A stretch of 64,000 nucleotides of DNA, from the NCBI RefSeq assembly GCF_024609265.1, contig NZ_JANHMP010000004.1, positions 104,511 through 168,510 of the forward strand, read 5' to 3'. Below, piece by piece: positions 15,459 to 26,888 of this stretch. The translations under genes were made by a program, and so were the position numbers. Numbering within the stretch: position 1 is the stretch's first letter; the number at the start of each line of letters is the position of its first letter. The notes under the pieces were generated by a model. The model searched no databases. It was given only the letters and a program-made list of their open reading frames with translations, and was not told where the DNA came from. Source of the stretch: Geothrix campi. GTDB taxonomy: Bacteria > Acidobacteriota > Holophagae > Holophagales > Holophagaceae.

Positions 15459-15593
15459 CCTCCCGGTCGCCTCGGCTCGGACCGACGCCACCCGGGATCG
15501 TGTTCCATTCTCCAGAGTTCCCCGTCTCCTCCAGGTTGGGCCGTCGGCAAACCCGGCTGGCGCCTTCATCCAGTCCCTCTCCCCTGGTGGTCC

Positions 15594-15956
15594 ATGCTCC
15601 TCCTCGCCCATATCGTGATCGCCCTCGTGGCGCTGCTGCATGTCTGGTTCCTGGTGCTGGAGGTGGTCCTCTGGGAGAAACCGGTCGGGTTGCGCGCCTT
15701 CGGGCAGACGCGGGAGATGGCCGCGGCGTCGAAGGTGCTGGCGGCGAACCAGGGGCTGTACAACGGATTCCTGGCCGCGGGCCTGGTCTGGGGGCTGTGG
15801 CTCGGTCCCGGTGGGCTGGGAGTGAAGGTGTTCTTCCTGGGCTGCGTGCTGGTGGCCGGGATCTTCGGCGGGCTCACCGCCAGCCGGAAGATCCTCCTGG
15901 TTCAGGCCCTCCCGGCGGGGCTGGGCCTGGTCCTGACGTGGGCGGCCCGGGGCTGA
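15594..15956 (+). CDS. DUF1304 family membrane protein
   Basis: 120 residues with four hydrophobic segments (about 2-22, 50-70, 76-96 and 100-117). The segment TREMAAASKVLAANQGLYNGFLAAGL matches the highly conserved core of DUF1304 small inner-membrane proteins, whose function is not established. The reading frame begins at ATG 15594 without a strong ribosome site (GGTGG a few bases upstream). It stands alone between the small hypothetical gene and the repeat protein. Confidence 0.85.
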   Translation: MLLLAHIVIALVALLHVWFLVLEVVLWEKPVGLRAFGQTREMAAASKVLAANQGLYNGFLAAGLVWGLWLGPGGLGVKVFFLGCVLVAGIFGGLTASRKILLVQALPAGLGLVLTWAARG

Positions 15957-16097
15957 CCGGATCGCCAAAGGTGGCATCCACGATTAAATCGTTGTCTCCC
16001 ATAAATTAGGCTGTTGTTGATCCAGGTGGGGCGGGAGCCCGGGTCGCGCGGTAGCATGGGGGCGCAACCCCATCTGAGCCCGGCCCCGAGGACATCC

Positions 16098-17402
16098 ATG
16101 TCGCTCCGTACGCTCTTGAACAAGCTGACCTCCCCGCGCCCATCGACCTCGGCGGGGAACTGGGGAGCGCCGCGGGTACTGGATCGGGGCCTGGTGGGCC
16201 GGCCGCAGATCGCCATGGACGACCACGGGAACGCCATGGCGGCCTGGCACCACCGCGGCCAGGCCGACGAGGGTGTCTACATCTGCCGCTACTACGCGGA
16301 CCAGCGGAGCTGGGACGTGGTCCCCCGCCGCCTCGACAGCGCCCGCACCCAGGCCCACGCCCCCGAGATCGCCATGAACGTCCGGGGGGAGATGGCCGTG
16401 GTGTGGCAGGAGCAGGAGGGCCCGCAGGCCCGGATCTGCGCCCGGCACATGCTCGGCTCGGCGGAGACCTGGGTGCCCTATCCCTTGACCCTCCAGGCCA
16501 TGCCCGGCGAAGTGCACAGCCTGCATACGGCCATGGACCTTGCCGGCAACATCCGCGCGGTCTGGTGCCTGGGTCAGCCCGGGGAGTACCGGGTCTACAC
16601 CTGCGGCTACCAGGCGGAAAACGGTGCCTGGGACCCGCAGCCCCTTTCCCTGGGTGATCCCTCGCCCTCGCCGCTCTTCCCCCAGCTTGCGGTGGATCGC
16701 GGCGGGCAGGGCCTGGCGGTGTGGTGCGAGGAGCGGGCCGGAGGCGGGGGCCACCGCATCGTGGCCTGCCACTACGATGAGGGAGGCCAGTGCTGGAGCG
16801 ACCGGCCGACACTTGTGGCCGAGGGGCACGCGGCCTACCTCCGCATGGCGCTCGATGGCCGGGGCAATGCCGTCGTCCTCTGGGTGGAGGAAGGCGAGGC
16901 CGGCATCCGGACGCTCCATGCCAGCCACCTGAACGGGCGGACCATCGAATGGGCCCCGGCCCCCAGGCTCACCACGGGCCGCGCCATCCTCTGGCCCCAG
17001 GTGGGCCTCGACGGGCAGGGGCGGGCGCACGCCGTGTGGCGCCAGGAATCCGCAGGCACGATGAAGCTCTTCACCAAACGTTTTGCCGCGGGCCAATGGG
17101 ACGAGCACCGCACGCCCCTGGTGGAGGACCTGGGCCAGAGCCGGTCCCATGCCTTGTCCGTGAATGCCCAGGGGCACGCGCTGGTGGTCTGGTCGCAGAT
17201 CCAGGAGGCCCAGTCCTCCATCTGCCTGCGCCGCTTCAACGGTGCGACCTGGAGCACTCATCCGGTCCTGCTGGGGGCCCCGGGCCGGAAGGAGATCCAG
17301 GATCCCGGCGCCGTGCTCACCCCCGGTGGCCATGTCGCGGCCATCTGGCGGCAGGGCGATGCTGGCGATGCCGTCATCGTCAGCGCCGTGGGCCAGACCT
17401 AG
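16098..17402 (+). CDS. Repeat protein, probable beta-propeller
   Basis: 434 residues starting at ATG 16098 with GAGGA seven bases upstream. About seven or eight imperfect repeats of roughly 50 residues share the core P-x-hydrophobic-A-x-D-x-x-G-x-A-x-A-x-W (for example PQIAMDDHGNAMAAW, LHTAMDLAGNIRAVW and PQVGLDGQGRAHAVW). This pattern is typical of blades in a beta-propeller. No signal peptide is visible, so it may stay in the cytoplasm. No enzymatic motif was found; a binding role is the best guess. TAGGCT at 16007-16012 may be its -10 element. Confidence 0.7.
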   Translation: MSLRTLLNKLTSPRPSTSAGNWGAPRVLDRGLVGRPQIAMDDHGNAMAAWHHRGQADEGVYICRYYADQRSWDVVPRRLDSARTQAHAPEIAMNVRGEMAVVWQEQEGPQARICARHMLGSAETWVPYPLTLQAMPGEVHSLHTAMDLAGNIRAVWCLGQPGEYRVYTCGYQAENGAWDPQPLSLGDPSPSPLFPQLAVDRGGQGLAVWCEERAGGGGHRIVACHYDEGGQCWSDRPTLVAEGHAAYLRMALDGRGNAVVLWVEEGEAGIRTLHASHLNGRTIEWAPAPRLTTGRAILWPQVGLDGQGRAHAVWRQESAGTMKLFTKRFAAGQWDEHRTPLVEDLGQSRSHALSVNAQGHALVVWSQIQEAQSSICLRRFNGATWSTHPVLLGAPGRKEIQDPGAVLTPGGHVAAIWRQGDAGDAVIVSAVGQT

Positions 17403-17525
17403 CGAGCGGGAATCCGGGACCGTCTGTTTCCTGCGCTAGACTCTCCTTCATCCACCCCGCACCGGCCCGAGTCCCCGCGCCCCCGCGCCAGGGTTCGTCC
17501 ACCCCCGGGGCAGCAGGAGGCGGTC

Positions 17526-19463
17526 ATGGCATGGCGACGGACGCTGGGTGTGGTGGCGCTGCTGGTGGTGGCCGGAGGCGGCCTCCGGGCCCAGGCGCCG
17601 ATGCTGCCGGCGGACCTGCCCAGTGAGGCGCCCGCCGAGTTCAAGGTGGCGTCCGAGAGCTGGGACCATGTGCGCCGCGAGGTGATGATCCCCATGCGGG
17701 ACGGGGTGAAGCTCAAGACCGTCATCCTGATCCCAAAGGGCGCGAAGGACGCCCCCATCCTGCTGACGCGCACGCCCTACAACGCGGCAGAGCAGACGGG
17801 CCATACCGCCAGCCCTCACCTGGGGCCTGTGCTGCAGGGCTACGACAATGTCGCGGATCTCATCGTCGAAGGCGGCTACATCCGGGTGGTGCAGGACATC
17901 CGTGGAAAGTACGGGTCCGAGGGCGATTACGTAATGAACCGTCCCCTGCGCGGGCGCCTGAACCCCAGCGCCGTGGATCACAGCACCGACACCTACGACA
18001 CCATCGACTGGCTGGTGAAGCACCTGCCGGAGAGCAACGGCCGCGTGGCGATCCTGGGGATCTCGTACGACGGCTTCCTGCCCCTGATGGCCCTGGTGGA
18101 TCCGCATCCGGCCCTGAAGGCGGCCGTGCCCATGAACCCCATGGTGGACGGCTGGCGGGGTGACGACTGGTTTCATCACGGTGCTTTCCGCGCCCAGAAC
18201 CTCAGCTACATCTACGAGCAGCAGGCCACTCGTGCCAACGACTTGAAGTGGTGGACCGGGTACCACGACGACTACGACTTGTTCCTGCGGGCCGGCTCCA
18301 CCGGGGCGTTGGCGGCGAGCCGCGGCATGGACCAGCTGGGCTTCTGGCGCAAGATCACGGAGCATCCCGCCTACGACAGCTTCTGGCAGCAGCAGGCCAT
18401 GGACCGCGTACTGGCCAGCCGGCCCCTGAGCGTGCCCATCCTGCTGGTCCACAGCCTCTACGACGCCGAGGACATCTATGGCGCCCTGGCCGTGTGGAAG
18501 GCGCTGAAACCCAAGGACACAGCCCATCACCTGGTCTACCTCGCCATGGGCCCCTGGAGCCACGGTGGCGAGATCGGCGAGGGCAGCGGCCTCGGGCCCC
18601 TGAAGTTCAACCAGGACACGGCCCTGCAGTTCCGCCGCGACATCCTGAAGCCCTTCCTCGACCAGCACCTGAAGGGCGCCGGCAAGGCGGACCTGCCCCC
18701 CGTGAGCGCCTTCGAGACCGGCACGAACACCTGGAGGAAGCTGCCGGCCTGGCCCGTGGCGGGCGAAGGCACCGCCGTCCGCGCCACCCCGTTCTACCTG
18801 GAGGCGGGGCTGAAGGTGTCCACCACCGCGCCGAAGGCTGGGGACGCCCCCTTCGAGGAGTACGTCTCGAACCCGGCGAAGCCCGTGCCCTTCCGCGCCC
18901 GGCCCATCCAGGCCGTGGGCTACGACGCCGCCCATACCTGGCCACAGTGGCTCACGGACGATCAGCGGGAGGCCTCCGGCCGCACGGACGTGCTGGCCTT
19001 CGTGTCGGAACCCCTGAAAGAGCCCCTGCGCATCGCGGGCGAGCCCGCGGCGAACCTGGTGGCGTCCACCAGCGGCACGGATTCGGACTGGGTGGTGAAG
19101 GTCATCGACGTCTACCCCGATGAGGTGGCTAGCCAGCCCTCGATGGGCGGCTACCAGCTCATGGTCTCGGCGGACATCTTCCGGGGCCGGTACCGCGAAA
19201 GTGTGGAGACCCCCAAGGCCCTGAAGCCGAACGAGCCTTTGGTCTATCGTTTCGCCCTGCCCGCGGCCAACCATGTCTTCCTGCCGGGCCACCGGGTCAT
19301 GGTGCAGGTGCAGTCCACCTGGTTCCCCCTCTACGATCGCAACCCCCAGACCTTCGTGCCAAACATCTTCTTCGCCCAGCCCGGCGACTACCGGACCGCC
19401 ACCCAACGCATCTACCATGCTCCCGGCCAGGCCAGCTGCGTGGAGCTGCCGGTGGTGAAGTAG
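17526..19463 (+). CDS. CocE/NonD family hydrolase (X-Pro dipeptidyl-peptidase S15 type)
   Basis: 645 residues with a short signal sequence (LGVVALLVVAGGGLRAQ). The alpha/beta-hydrolase core carries the nucleophile elbow GISYDGF with Ser about 180, preceded by the family motif GGYIRVVQDIRGKYGSEGDY. A C-terminal jelly-roll domain (X-Pro dipeptidyl-peptidase C-terminal type) follows. Related secreted enzymes hydrolyse acyl-amide or ester bonds; some are glutaryl-7-ACA acylases and others cocaine esterase. The substrate is unknown. It converges on a sirtuin gene ten bases away. Confidence 0.88.
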   Translation: MAWRRTLGVVALLVVAGGGLRAQAPMLPADLPSEAPAEFKVASESWDHVRREVMIPMRDGVKLKTVILIPKGAKDAPILLTRTPYNAAEQTGHTASPHLGPVLQGYDNVADLIVEGGYIRVVQDIRGKYGSEGDYVMNRPLRGRLNPSAVDHSTDTYDTIDWLVKHLPESNGRVAILGISYDGFLPLMALVDPHPALKAAVPMNPMVDGWRGDDWFHHGAFRAQNLSYIYEQQATRANDLKWWTGYHDDYDLFLRAGSTGALAASRGMDQLGFWRKITEHPAYDSFWQQQAMDRVLASRPLSVPILLVHSLYDAEDIYGALAVWKALKPKDTAHHLVYLAMGPWSHGGEIGEGSGLGPLKFNQDTALQFRRDILKPFLDQHLKGAGKADLPPVSAFETGTNTWRKLPAWPVAGEGTAVRATPFYLEAGLKVSTTAPKAGDAPFEEYVSNPAKPVPFRARPIQAVGYDAAHTWPQWLTDDQREASGRTDVLAFVSEPLKEPLRIAGEPAANLVASTSGTDSDWVVKVIDVYPDEVASQPSMGGYQLMVSADIFRGRYRESVETPKALKPNEPLVYRFALPAANHVFLPGHRVMVQVQSTWFPLYDRNPQTFVPNIFFAQPGDYRTATQRIYHAPGQASCVELPVVK

Positions 19464-19473
19464 CGACTTTCGA

Positions 19474-20181
19474 CTACCGGCGCGCCAACAGTTCCGCCAC
19501 GAAGGCTGGCACCAGTTCCGTGGCGGGACCGCTGCGGTGCTCCTGGAAGGCGTCCGCCACGCGGCTGGGTTCGAGGTTGAGTTCCACCGTGCGGGCCTCG
19601 GGCCCCACGGCCTCCACGAAGCCAGCGGCGGGGTAGACATGGCCGCTGGTGCCGATGGCGGCGAAGAGGGCGCAGCCTTCCAGGGCGCGGTAGATGCGCT
19701 CCATCTCGAGTGGCACTTCGCCGAACCACACGATGTGCGGTCGCAGCTGCCCGCGCCGGCAGGCGGGGCAGCGGCTGTCCGCGTCCATGTCGCCGGGCCA
19801 GTCTAGCACCGCGCGGCAGGCCAGGCAGCGGCCCTTGAGCAGCTCGCCGTGCATGTGCACCAGGTTCCGCGAGCCGGCGCGATCGTGGAGGTCATCCACG
19901 TTCTGGGTCACCAGGAGGACTTCCCCGGGCCTTTCGCGCTCCAACCTCGCCAGGGCCAGGTGGGCGGCGTTGGGTTGGACGCTGGGGAGGCTGCGTCGCC
20001 GCTCGTTGTAGAAGCGGTGCACCAGGGCCGGGTTGTGGTGGAAGGCCTCGGGGGTGGCCACGTCCTCGACCCGGTGGTTCTCCCATAGTCCGTTGGCGTC
20101 GCGGAAGGTGCGCAGCCCGCTTTCCGCGGAAATGCCTGCGCCGGTGAGGATCACAATCGAGGCAGCACGGGGGAGGGTCAT
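19474..20181 (-). CDS. cobB: NAD-dependent protein deacylase (sirtuin, CobB type)
   Basis: 235 residues covering a complete class III sirtuin. The NAD-binding motif is [15 protein letters not shown] (14-28), followed by [12 protein letters not shown]. The catalytic histidine is H111 (HMHGE). The structural zinc is held by C119, C122, C138 and C141. Y58 and R61 (FYNERRR) match the Tyr-x-x-Arg pair that binds acidic acyl groups, so desuccinylase as well as deacetylase activity is likely. It follows the phosphatase gene by ten bases on the same strand. Confidence 0.92.
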   Translation of the reverse strand: MTLPRAASIVILTGAGISAESGLRTFRDANGLWENHRVEDVATPEAFHHNPALVHRFYNERRRSLPSVQPNAAHLALARLERERPGEVLLVTQNVDDLHDRAGSRNLVHMHGELLKGRCLACRAVLDWPGDMDADSRCPACRRGQLRPHIVWFGEVPLEMERIYRALEGCALFAAIGTSGHVYPAAGFVEAVGPEARTVELNLEPSRVADAFQEHRSGPATELVPAFVAELLARR

Positions 20182-20191
20182 GGCGGAGATC

Positions 20192-21838
20192 CTAGCGCTT
20201 TGGCGTCAGGTCCAGCGGCTGGCCGTCCACAGGGCCTGGCTTGAGACCCAGCTCCCGGGCCAGGGTGGGGGCCAGGTCCACGGTGCGGACGGGTTCCGGA
20301 CGCTCGCCAGCCTTCCAGGGCCCCCAGAAGATCAGGGGTACACGACGGTCGTAGGCGTAGGGCGTGCCGTGGCCGGTGGGCCAGTCTGTGGGCGGCACAC
20401 CGAAGACGGTCCAGGGCTTGAAGGCCACGAGGATGTCGCCGCTGCGCTCGGGACGGAAACTGCGGCGCAGCAGGACTCGCAGGCTGCTGTCCCGGGGGCT
20501 GGCCATAGCTGCAGGATCCGTGGCAGTCAGCTCCTCGGCGGTGAAGGCGTCGGCCACTTCGGGCCGAGCGCGCAGCCAGGTCTGGATCCGCGCCAGCACG
20601 GCCTTCCGATCCAGCCCGGCGGCCTTGAGGGCGGCCTCCTGCAGGTAGAGGTCATTGGGTTCCGGGGACTCCAGGAGGAGATCCGCATCCACCTTGAAGC
20701 TGGCCTTCAAGTCGGTGCGCAGCTCGTCCAGGAACTGGGGCGGGTTCACGCGTCGGGCGGGGAAGCCGCTCTCGGTCAGCGCCTCGGGGAGGTCCATGCC
20801 GCCGTGATCGGCGCTCAGCACCACCCAGGCTTTGGGGTCGCGACGGCGGACATCATCGAGTAGCCGGCCCACCGTGCGATCCAGGCGGTGGAGCTGGTCC
20901 CGCATCTCCGTGCCCAGGGTGCCGTAGCTGTGGCCGATGTAGTCCGTGGCGGAAAAGCTCACGGCCAGCAGATCCGTGGCCGGGCCGCGGCCCAGGTGTT
21001 CGCCTTCCAGCAGGGCCTCGGCGGCCTCCAGGGTGACCTCGTCGAGGAAGGGGGACTTGCGGAACCGACCCTCGAAGGTCTTGTCGAGGGGCATGCCCGC
21101 GCCCTGCACAAGGCGGGGAAGGGCGCCGTTGCGGATCACCTGGCCTGGAAAGGTCCAGCTGGCCACGCGGCCTTCGGGCGTGGTGGGCTCCTTGGCCCAC
21201 AGCCAGCTCTGGGTGGCGAAGCGGCCCTTGAGGCCAGCATCGAAACGGACCAGCCACTCGGGCAGATGCGTGGCGTAGACGGAGGAACTGGTGAAGCCCG
21301 CGGCGCCCGTGAACCAGAACACGCCCGTGGGCTTGCGACCGGCCATGAGAATGGCGGCCCGGTCCTTGCCCGACACGGCGAAGGCACGGGCCCCAGGGAC
21401 CTGGGCCTGGAGCCAGTCGCCGAGGCCGTCGCCGAGGAAGCGGGCGTTGGACGAACTGGCCTGGTCCGGAGCGTGCAGGGCCTTGGCGCCTCCATCTTCC
21501 ACGCAGTACACCAGGCGGCTGGAGGGCCGGTCGAACCAGCGGTTCTCCACGATGCCGGTGCTCGCCGGGAAGCGCCCCGAGAGCAGCACCGAGTGGCCGG
21601 GGCCGGTTTCGGTGAAGCCGTGGTCGTGGTACGCCTCGGTGAAGAAGACCCCCTCCTGGCGGAGACGGGCCAGGCCGCCGGTCAGCTCGGGGCCGTAGGT
21701 CTGCATCAGCTCCGCGGAGAATTGGTCCACGGAGATCACCACCACGAGCCGGGGGCGGAGGATCGCGGGCTGGGCCTGGACAGGGGCCGGGAGGAGGATC
21801 TGGGTCAGGACAGGCAGGAAGGCGGGCAGGGATTTCAT
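20192..21838 (-). CDS. PafA-like alkaline phosphatase (type I phosphodiesterase/NPP superfamily)
   Basis: 548 residues with a signal peptide ([22 protein letters not shown]). The metal- and substrate-site motifs are [18 protein letters not shown], the Thr-nucleophile motif [15 protein letters not shown], and [11 protein letters not shown] with downstream GHGTPY. This is the arrangement of PafA-type secreted alkaline phosphatases, which release phosphate from monoesters and are calcium/zinc metalloenzymes. The ATG at 21838 overlaps the stop of the upstream barrel gene (TGATG), indicating translational coupling. The frame is open further upstream but lacks a signal peptide there. Confidence 0.88.
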   Translation of the reverse strand: MKSLPAFLPVLTQILLPAPVQAQPAILRPRLVVVISVDQFSAELMQTYGPELTGGLARLRQEGVFFTEAYHDHGFTETGPGHSVLLSGRFPASTGIVENRWFDRPSSRLVYCVEDGGAKALHAPDQASSSNARFLGDGLGDWLQAQVPGARAFAVSGKDRAAILMAGRKPTGVFWFTGAAGFTSSSVYATHLPEWLVRFDAGLKGRFATQSWLWAKEPTTPEGRVASWTFPGQVIRNGALPRLVQGAGMPLDKTFEGRFRKSPFLDEVTLEAAEALLEGEHLGRGPATDLLAVSFSATDYIGHSYGTLGTEMRDQLHRLDRTVGRLLDDVRRRDPKAWVVLSADHGGMDLPEALTESGFPARRVNPPQFLDELRTDLKASFKVDADLLLESPEPNDLYLQEAALKAAGLDRKAVLARIQTWLRARPEVADAFTAEELTATDPAAMASPRDSSLRVLLRRSFRPERSGDILVAFKPWTVFGVPPTDWPTGHGTPYAYDRRVPLIFWGPWKAGERPEPVRTVDLAPTLARELGLKPGPVDGQPLDLTPKR

Positions 21839-22500
21839 CAGAAGGTGATCCCCACGCCGAAGGTCCACAGGCGCTCGAACTCCTGGCCGTTGCCCTGGGC
21901 TGCGAAGTAGGTGCCAAGGTCGGAGGCGCTCCCGAGCTTCACGGGATGGTCCTTGCTGGTGGGCTGCTGGTAGCTGGCGGCCACATAGGGATGCACCAGC
22001 ACCGAGGGGATGCGCCAACGGGCGCCCACCCGCAGCCAGGTGCGGCTGAGATCCTTGGCGCTGGAGGCTCCGGCCGTGTCCAGGGTGTAGCGCTGGAATC
22101 GCTGGATGAGGCCGATCTCACCGGCGATCCCCACGAAAGGCACCCACAGCTGGGCATTCAGCCCCAGGCCCACGCCTTGCTGCTTCAGCCGGGTGCCCTG
22201 GGTGGTGGTACCCGTGGCCAGGCTGCCGTCGGCGGAGAACTGGGAGTATTCAAGGCCGCCCTCCAGCTTCAGGAGGGGGCCCACCTGGAAGATCTGCCGG
22301 TTCGCGGTGGCGATGAAGCCCTTGCCCGTGTCGAAGTCCCCCGCCGCCAGGTCGCCCGTGCCGGAGATCAGGGTCTGGGGCAGGTTCTGGCCCGAAGGTC
22401 GGGGCAGTTCCAACCGCAGGTCCCACTGGGCACGCAGGGGCGCGGCCCCCAGGCTCAGAAGCGCGGCGATGAGGCAGACCGGCAGAGGAATGAGGCGCAT
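21838..22500 (-). CDS. Outer-membrane beta-barrel-like protein
   Basis: 220 residues from ATG 22500, with GGAG eight bases upstream and a clear signal peptide (LIPLPVCLIAALLSLGAAPLRAQ). The mature part alternates hydrophobic and polar residues in amphipathic strands and ends in GVGITF, a typical C-terminal aromatic signal for barrel insertion. No named family is recognised. An ATG at 22527 overlaps the stop of the upstream thpR-like gene and would add nine residues. The coupling with the secreted phosphatase gene suggests a shared envelope role. Confidence 0.7.
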   Translation of the reverse strand: MRLIPLPVCLIAALLSLGAAPLRAQWDLRLELPRPSGQNLPQTLISGTGDLAAGDFDTGKGFIATANRQIFQVGPLLKLEGGLEYSQFSADGSLATGTTTQGTRLKQQGVGLGLNAQLWVPFVGIAGEIGLIQRFQRYTLDTAGASSAKDLSRTWLRVGARWRIPSVLVHPYVAASYQQPTSKDHPVKLGSASDLGTYFAAQGNGQEFERLWTFGVGITF

Positions 22501-22523
22501 CAAGGGCTCCGGCAAAACCCCGA

Positions 22524-23060
22524 TCATACCCGCCGCAGGTTCCAGGTCCCCAGCGGCGTGTAGCCTCCCCCGGGCCGGCTTTCGAAGAGCACCAGCCGGT
22601 CTGCGGTGAAGGCGGCGGGTGGAGGAGGCGCGAAGGCGGTCATGGCTCGGGCCCGGCGGAACCGCGCCAAGGTGAGGTGGGGATGGAAAGGTTTCAGGTC
22701 AAAGGCTTCCCCGGCTGCCGTCAGGGCCCCGCGCAAGTCCGCGGCCAGGGTCTCCAGGGCCGGGCAGGGATCGAGCCCCAGCCAGAGGACCCGCACGGGA
22801 TCGAGTTTCGGAAACCCGCCCAGCCCCGCCGCGCGGAGGCCGAAGGTCCCGTGGCGGTCGGCGACGGCGGCGGCGAGTCCCAGCAGGGTGGGCAGGGCCT
22901 CCACTGGGCGCTCCCCCAGGAAGGCCAAGGTCAGGTGCAGGCCTTCAGGCCGGGACCACCCTCGGGTCCCTGGCTGGGCGCGCTGCCAGCGGTCCAGGGC
23001 CTCCCGCAGCTCCGCGGGCAGCGGCAGGGCGAAGAAGAGCCTCAGGCCCCCACCTTCCAC
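22524..23060 (-). CDS. thpR: RNA 2',3'-cyclic phosphodiesterase (ThpR / 2'-5' RNA ligase)
   Basis: 178 residues with the two HxTx motifs of the 2H phosphoesterase fold: HLTLAFLGERP near residue 42 and HPHLTLARFRR near 130. The opening LRLFFALPLP is typical. The enzyme opens 2',3'-cyclic phosphate RNA ends. It starts with GTG inside the 3' end of the thioredoxin-like gene (19-base overlap), so it is part of the same transcript. Confidence 0.9.
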   Translation of the reverse strand: MEGGGLRLFFALPLPAELREALDRWQRAQPGTRGWSRPEGLHLTLAFLGERPVEALPTLLGLAAAVADRHGTFGLRAAGLGGFPKLDPVRVLWLGLDPCPALETLAADLRGALTAAGEAFDLKPFHPHLTLARFRRARAMTAFAPPPPAAFTADRLVLFESRPGGGYTPLGTWNLRRV

Positions 23061-23593
23061 TTGATGCTGCAGCCCATGCTCGGATGCTGGACCTTCACGG
23101 GGCCTTCACCCGCCAGCACGCGCTCGAGGGCGACCCTCAGGTCCTGCCGGGTGACGTGGGCGGCGTCCTTCCAGTTGTCGTCCAGGCGGCCGCGGTAGGT
23201 GAGGCGGCGGTGGCCATCGTAGAGGAAGAAATCCGGCGTGCAGGCCGCACCCAAAGCACGGGCCACGGTCTGCTCCTCGTCCCAGAGGTAGGGGAACACG
23301 TAGCCCTTGGTCTGGGCCCGGACCCGCATGGCCTCGAAGCTGTCATCCGGATAGGTTTCCGCGTCATTGGGGTTGATGGCCACCACCGCGCAGCGCCCGG
23401 TGTAGATCCGGGCCAGCGTGTTGAGGCGGTCATCGACGGCCTGCACGTAGGGGCAGTGGTTGCACATGACCGTCACCAGCAGGGCGGGGCAGTGGAAATC
23501 GTGGAGCGACCAGAGCCGGCCGTCGACGCCCGGCAGCGTGAAATCCGGACAGGCCGTGCCGAGCGGGACCATGGTGGATTCCGTCAGGGCCAT
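23042..23593 (-). CDS. Thioredoxin-fold protein with CxxC (AhpC/TSA-like)
   Basis: 183 residues. The opening PLGTACPDFTLPGVDGRLWSLHDF is that of the peroxiredoxin/TlpA group. The active-site motif is CNHCPYVQA (C44, C47), typical of a bacterial thioredoxin-like family rather than the CGPC of thioredoxin. A later WDEEQTVARALGAACTPDFFLYD segment includes the conserved cis-Pro region. It probably acts as a cytoplasmic thiol oxidoreductase; no signal peptide. It is the first gene of an operon with thpR and the barrel, phosphatase and sirtuin genes. Confidence 0.85.
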   Translation of the reverse strand: MALTESTMVPLGTACPDFTLPGVDGRLWSLHDFHCPALLVTVMCNHCPYVQAVDDRLNTLARIYTGRCAVVAINPNDAETYPDDSFEAMRVRAQTKGYVFPYLWDEEQTVARALGAACTPDFFLYDGHRRLTYRGRLDDNWKDAAHVTRQDLRVALERVLAGEGPVKVQHPSMGCSIKWKVGA

Positions 23594-23664
23594 GGGGACC
23601 TCCGGGAGGTTCCTTCATCGTACGCCTGGGGGCAAGCGGGGCCGCCCGCAGTCATTTTTTTGAC

Positions 23665-23692
23665 TTGACCGCTTCCGGCCTGCCTCTAGGCT
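23665..23692 (+). promoter_or_regulatory. Sigma70-type promoter of the activator gene at 23712
   Basis: TTGACC at 23665-23670 and TAGGCT at 23687-23692 are separated by 16 bases. The start codon lies 19 bases beyond the -10, with AAGGAG in between as ribosome site. This is one of the cleaner housekeeping promoters in the window. Confidence 0.65.
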
Positions 23693-23711
23693 GGTTTCAA
23701 CCAAGGAGCCC

Positions 23712-25193
<1,482 letters not shown>

Positions 25194-25216
25194 GCCGCCC
25201 CTGTTAACCTGAGGGG

Positions 25217-26083
25217 ATGACGGACGCGACGCATCTGAGGTGGAAGCTGGAGGTCCCCGACCCCCAGGAAGAGGCGCTCTGCGCCTGGCTGGAGGCGCTG
25301 GGATCGTCCGCCTTCTATCGCGAGGCCGACCCCCCCCGGGCTTGCTACGCCTACTTCCCCCCGGACCAGGCGCCCCCGGAACCCTCGGGCCTGACCGACT
25401 TTCCCGGCGTGCACCTGCTGGAGGCGGAATCCTTCGGCGACGAGGACTGGCTGGCCAAGAGTCGCGAGGGCTTCGGCGCCTTCGATGTGGGTGCGCGTTT
25501 CCATGTGCGCCCCCTCTGGGACGAGACCCCCGGCCCGGCGGAGCGCATGGACCTGGTGGTGAACCCGGGCCTGGCTTTCGGCACCGGGGGTCACGAGACC
25601 ACGCGCCTCTGCATGGAGCTCTTGGAGGAACTTGCCACGGCAGGCCGGCTGCAGGGCCCCATCCTCGACATCGGCGCGGGCACGGGCATCCTCTCCCTGG
25701 CGGCCTTCCTGCTGGGTGGGCGGAACCTCACGGCCTTCGATATCGACCCAGACTGCGGCCCGGCCATGACTGAACTCATGGAGCTGAATGCCCACTTGTT
25801 GAAGGGTGCGGCACCCTACGAGAGCTTTGTCGGGACGCTGGATCATCCGAAGGTGCAGGGCCCCTACGCGGGCCTGCTCGCCAACATCCTGCTGGAGACC
25901 ATCCAGGAGCTGCTGCCGCGCATGGCCGACGTGGCCGCCCCCGGCGGCTGGCTGGTGGCCAGCGGCATCCTGGCGGAGCGCACGGACGAAGCCCTGGTGA
26001 GCCTCGCGTCCCATGGCTTCAGGCCCGAGAAGGTGCTGAAGGAAGGCGAGTGGATCGCCGTGCTGGCGGTGCGGGAATCATGA
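25217..26083 (+). CDS. prmA: Ribosomal protein L11 methyltransferase
   Basis: 288 residues with the PrmA plan: an N-terminal substrate-binding domain, then a methyltransferase core with NPGLAFGTGGHETTRLCMELLEEL, motif I ILDIGAGTGILSLAAF and NILLETIQEL. It trimethylates ribosomal protein L11. The start ATG 25217 has GAGGGG directly adjacent and a TAACCT hexamer six bases upstream, so the transcript may be nearly leaderless. Its stop overlaps the murI start (ATGA). Confidence 0.95.
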   Translation: MTDATHLRWKLEVPDPQEEALCAWLEALGSSAFYREADPPRACYAYFPPDQAPPEPSGLTDFPGVHLLEAESFGDEDWLAKSREGFGAFDVGARFHVRPLWDETPGPAERMDLVVNPGLAFGTGGHETTRLCMELLEELATAGRLQGPILDIGAGTGILSLAAFLLGGRNLTAFDIDPDCGPAMTELMELNAHLLKGAAPYESFVGTLDHPKVQGPYAGLLANILLETIQELLPRMADVAAPGGWLVASGILAERTDEALVSLASHGFRPEKVLKEGEWIAVLAVRES

Positions 26084-26871
26084 GCCGCGCCGACCGCCCC
26101 ATCGGGGTCTTCGATTCGGGCATGGGCGGGCTCACCGTCATCCATGCCCTGCGCCAGCTGGTGCCCCAGGAGGAGCTGGTCTACCTGGGCGACACGGCGC
26201 GACTGCCGTACGGCAGCAAGAGCCACCACACCATCGAGCGGTACACGCTCCAGATGGGCGAGCTGCTCCAGCGCCACGACCCCAAGCTCATCGTCATCGC
26301 CTGCAACACGGCCAGCGCCCATGGCCTGCCGGCGCTCCAGGCCGTGAGCCCCTGCCCGGTGATCGGCGTCATCGAGCCGGGCGCCGAAGCCGCCGCGGCG
26401 GTGCCCGGCCCCGTGGGCGTCATCGGGACGCTGGCCACGGTGGGGAGCCGGGCCTATGAGACGGCCATCCTGCGCCGCGATCCCTCGAAGATCATCCACA
26501 GCGCGGCCTGCCCCTTGCTGGTGCCTCTGGCGGAGGAGGGCTGGTTCGACGATCCCGTCACCGACACCATCTGCCGCCGCTACCTGGATCTGCTGCCCCC
26601 CGAGGTGAAGACCGTCGTGCTGGGCTGCACCCACTACCCGACCCTGCTGCCCAGCCTGGAGCGCTGCCGCCCCGGCACCCTCTGGATCGACAGTGGCCGG
26701 GTCACGGCCAAGGCCGTGGACCGCCTGCTGCAGGGCACCCTGGGCTACCGGACCGCCAGTGCGCGCGGCGAACTCCGCGTCCAGCTCACCGACGCCAGCA
26801 GCCGCCTGAAGGAAGTCGGCAGCCGCTTCCTGGAAGAGGCGCTGGGAGAGGTGGAAGTGGTCGACATCTAG
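26080..26871 (+). CDS. murI: Glutamate racemase
   Basis: 263 residues. Catalytic cysteine motifs are ACNTASA (first Cys) and GCTHYPTLLP (second Cys), and the opening is GVFDSGMGGLTV. The enzyme supplies D-glutamate for peptidoglycan. The ATG overlaps the prmA stop codon, so expression is coupled to prmA. Confidence 0.96.
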   Translation: MSRADRPIGVFDSGMGGLTVIHALRQLVPQEELVYLGDTARLPYGSKSHHTIERYTLQMGELLQRHDPKLIVIACNTASAHGLPALQAVSPCPVIGVIEPGAEAAAAVPGPVGVIGTLATVGSRAYETAILRRDPSKIIHSAACPLLVPLAEEGWFDDPVTDTICRRYLDLLPPEVKTVVLGCTHYPTLLPSLERCRPGTLWIDSGRVTAKAVDRLLQGTLGYRTASARGELRVQLTDASSRLKEVGSRFLEEALGEVEVVDI

Positions 26872-26888
26872 GCGGCGGGGGAAATGGA

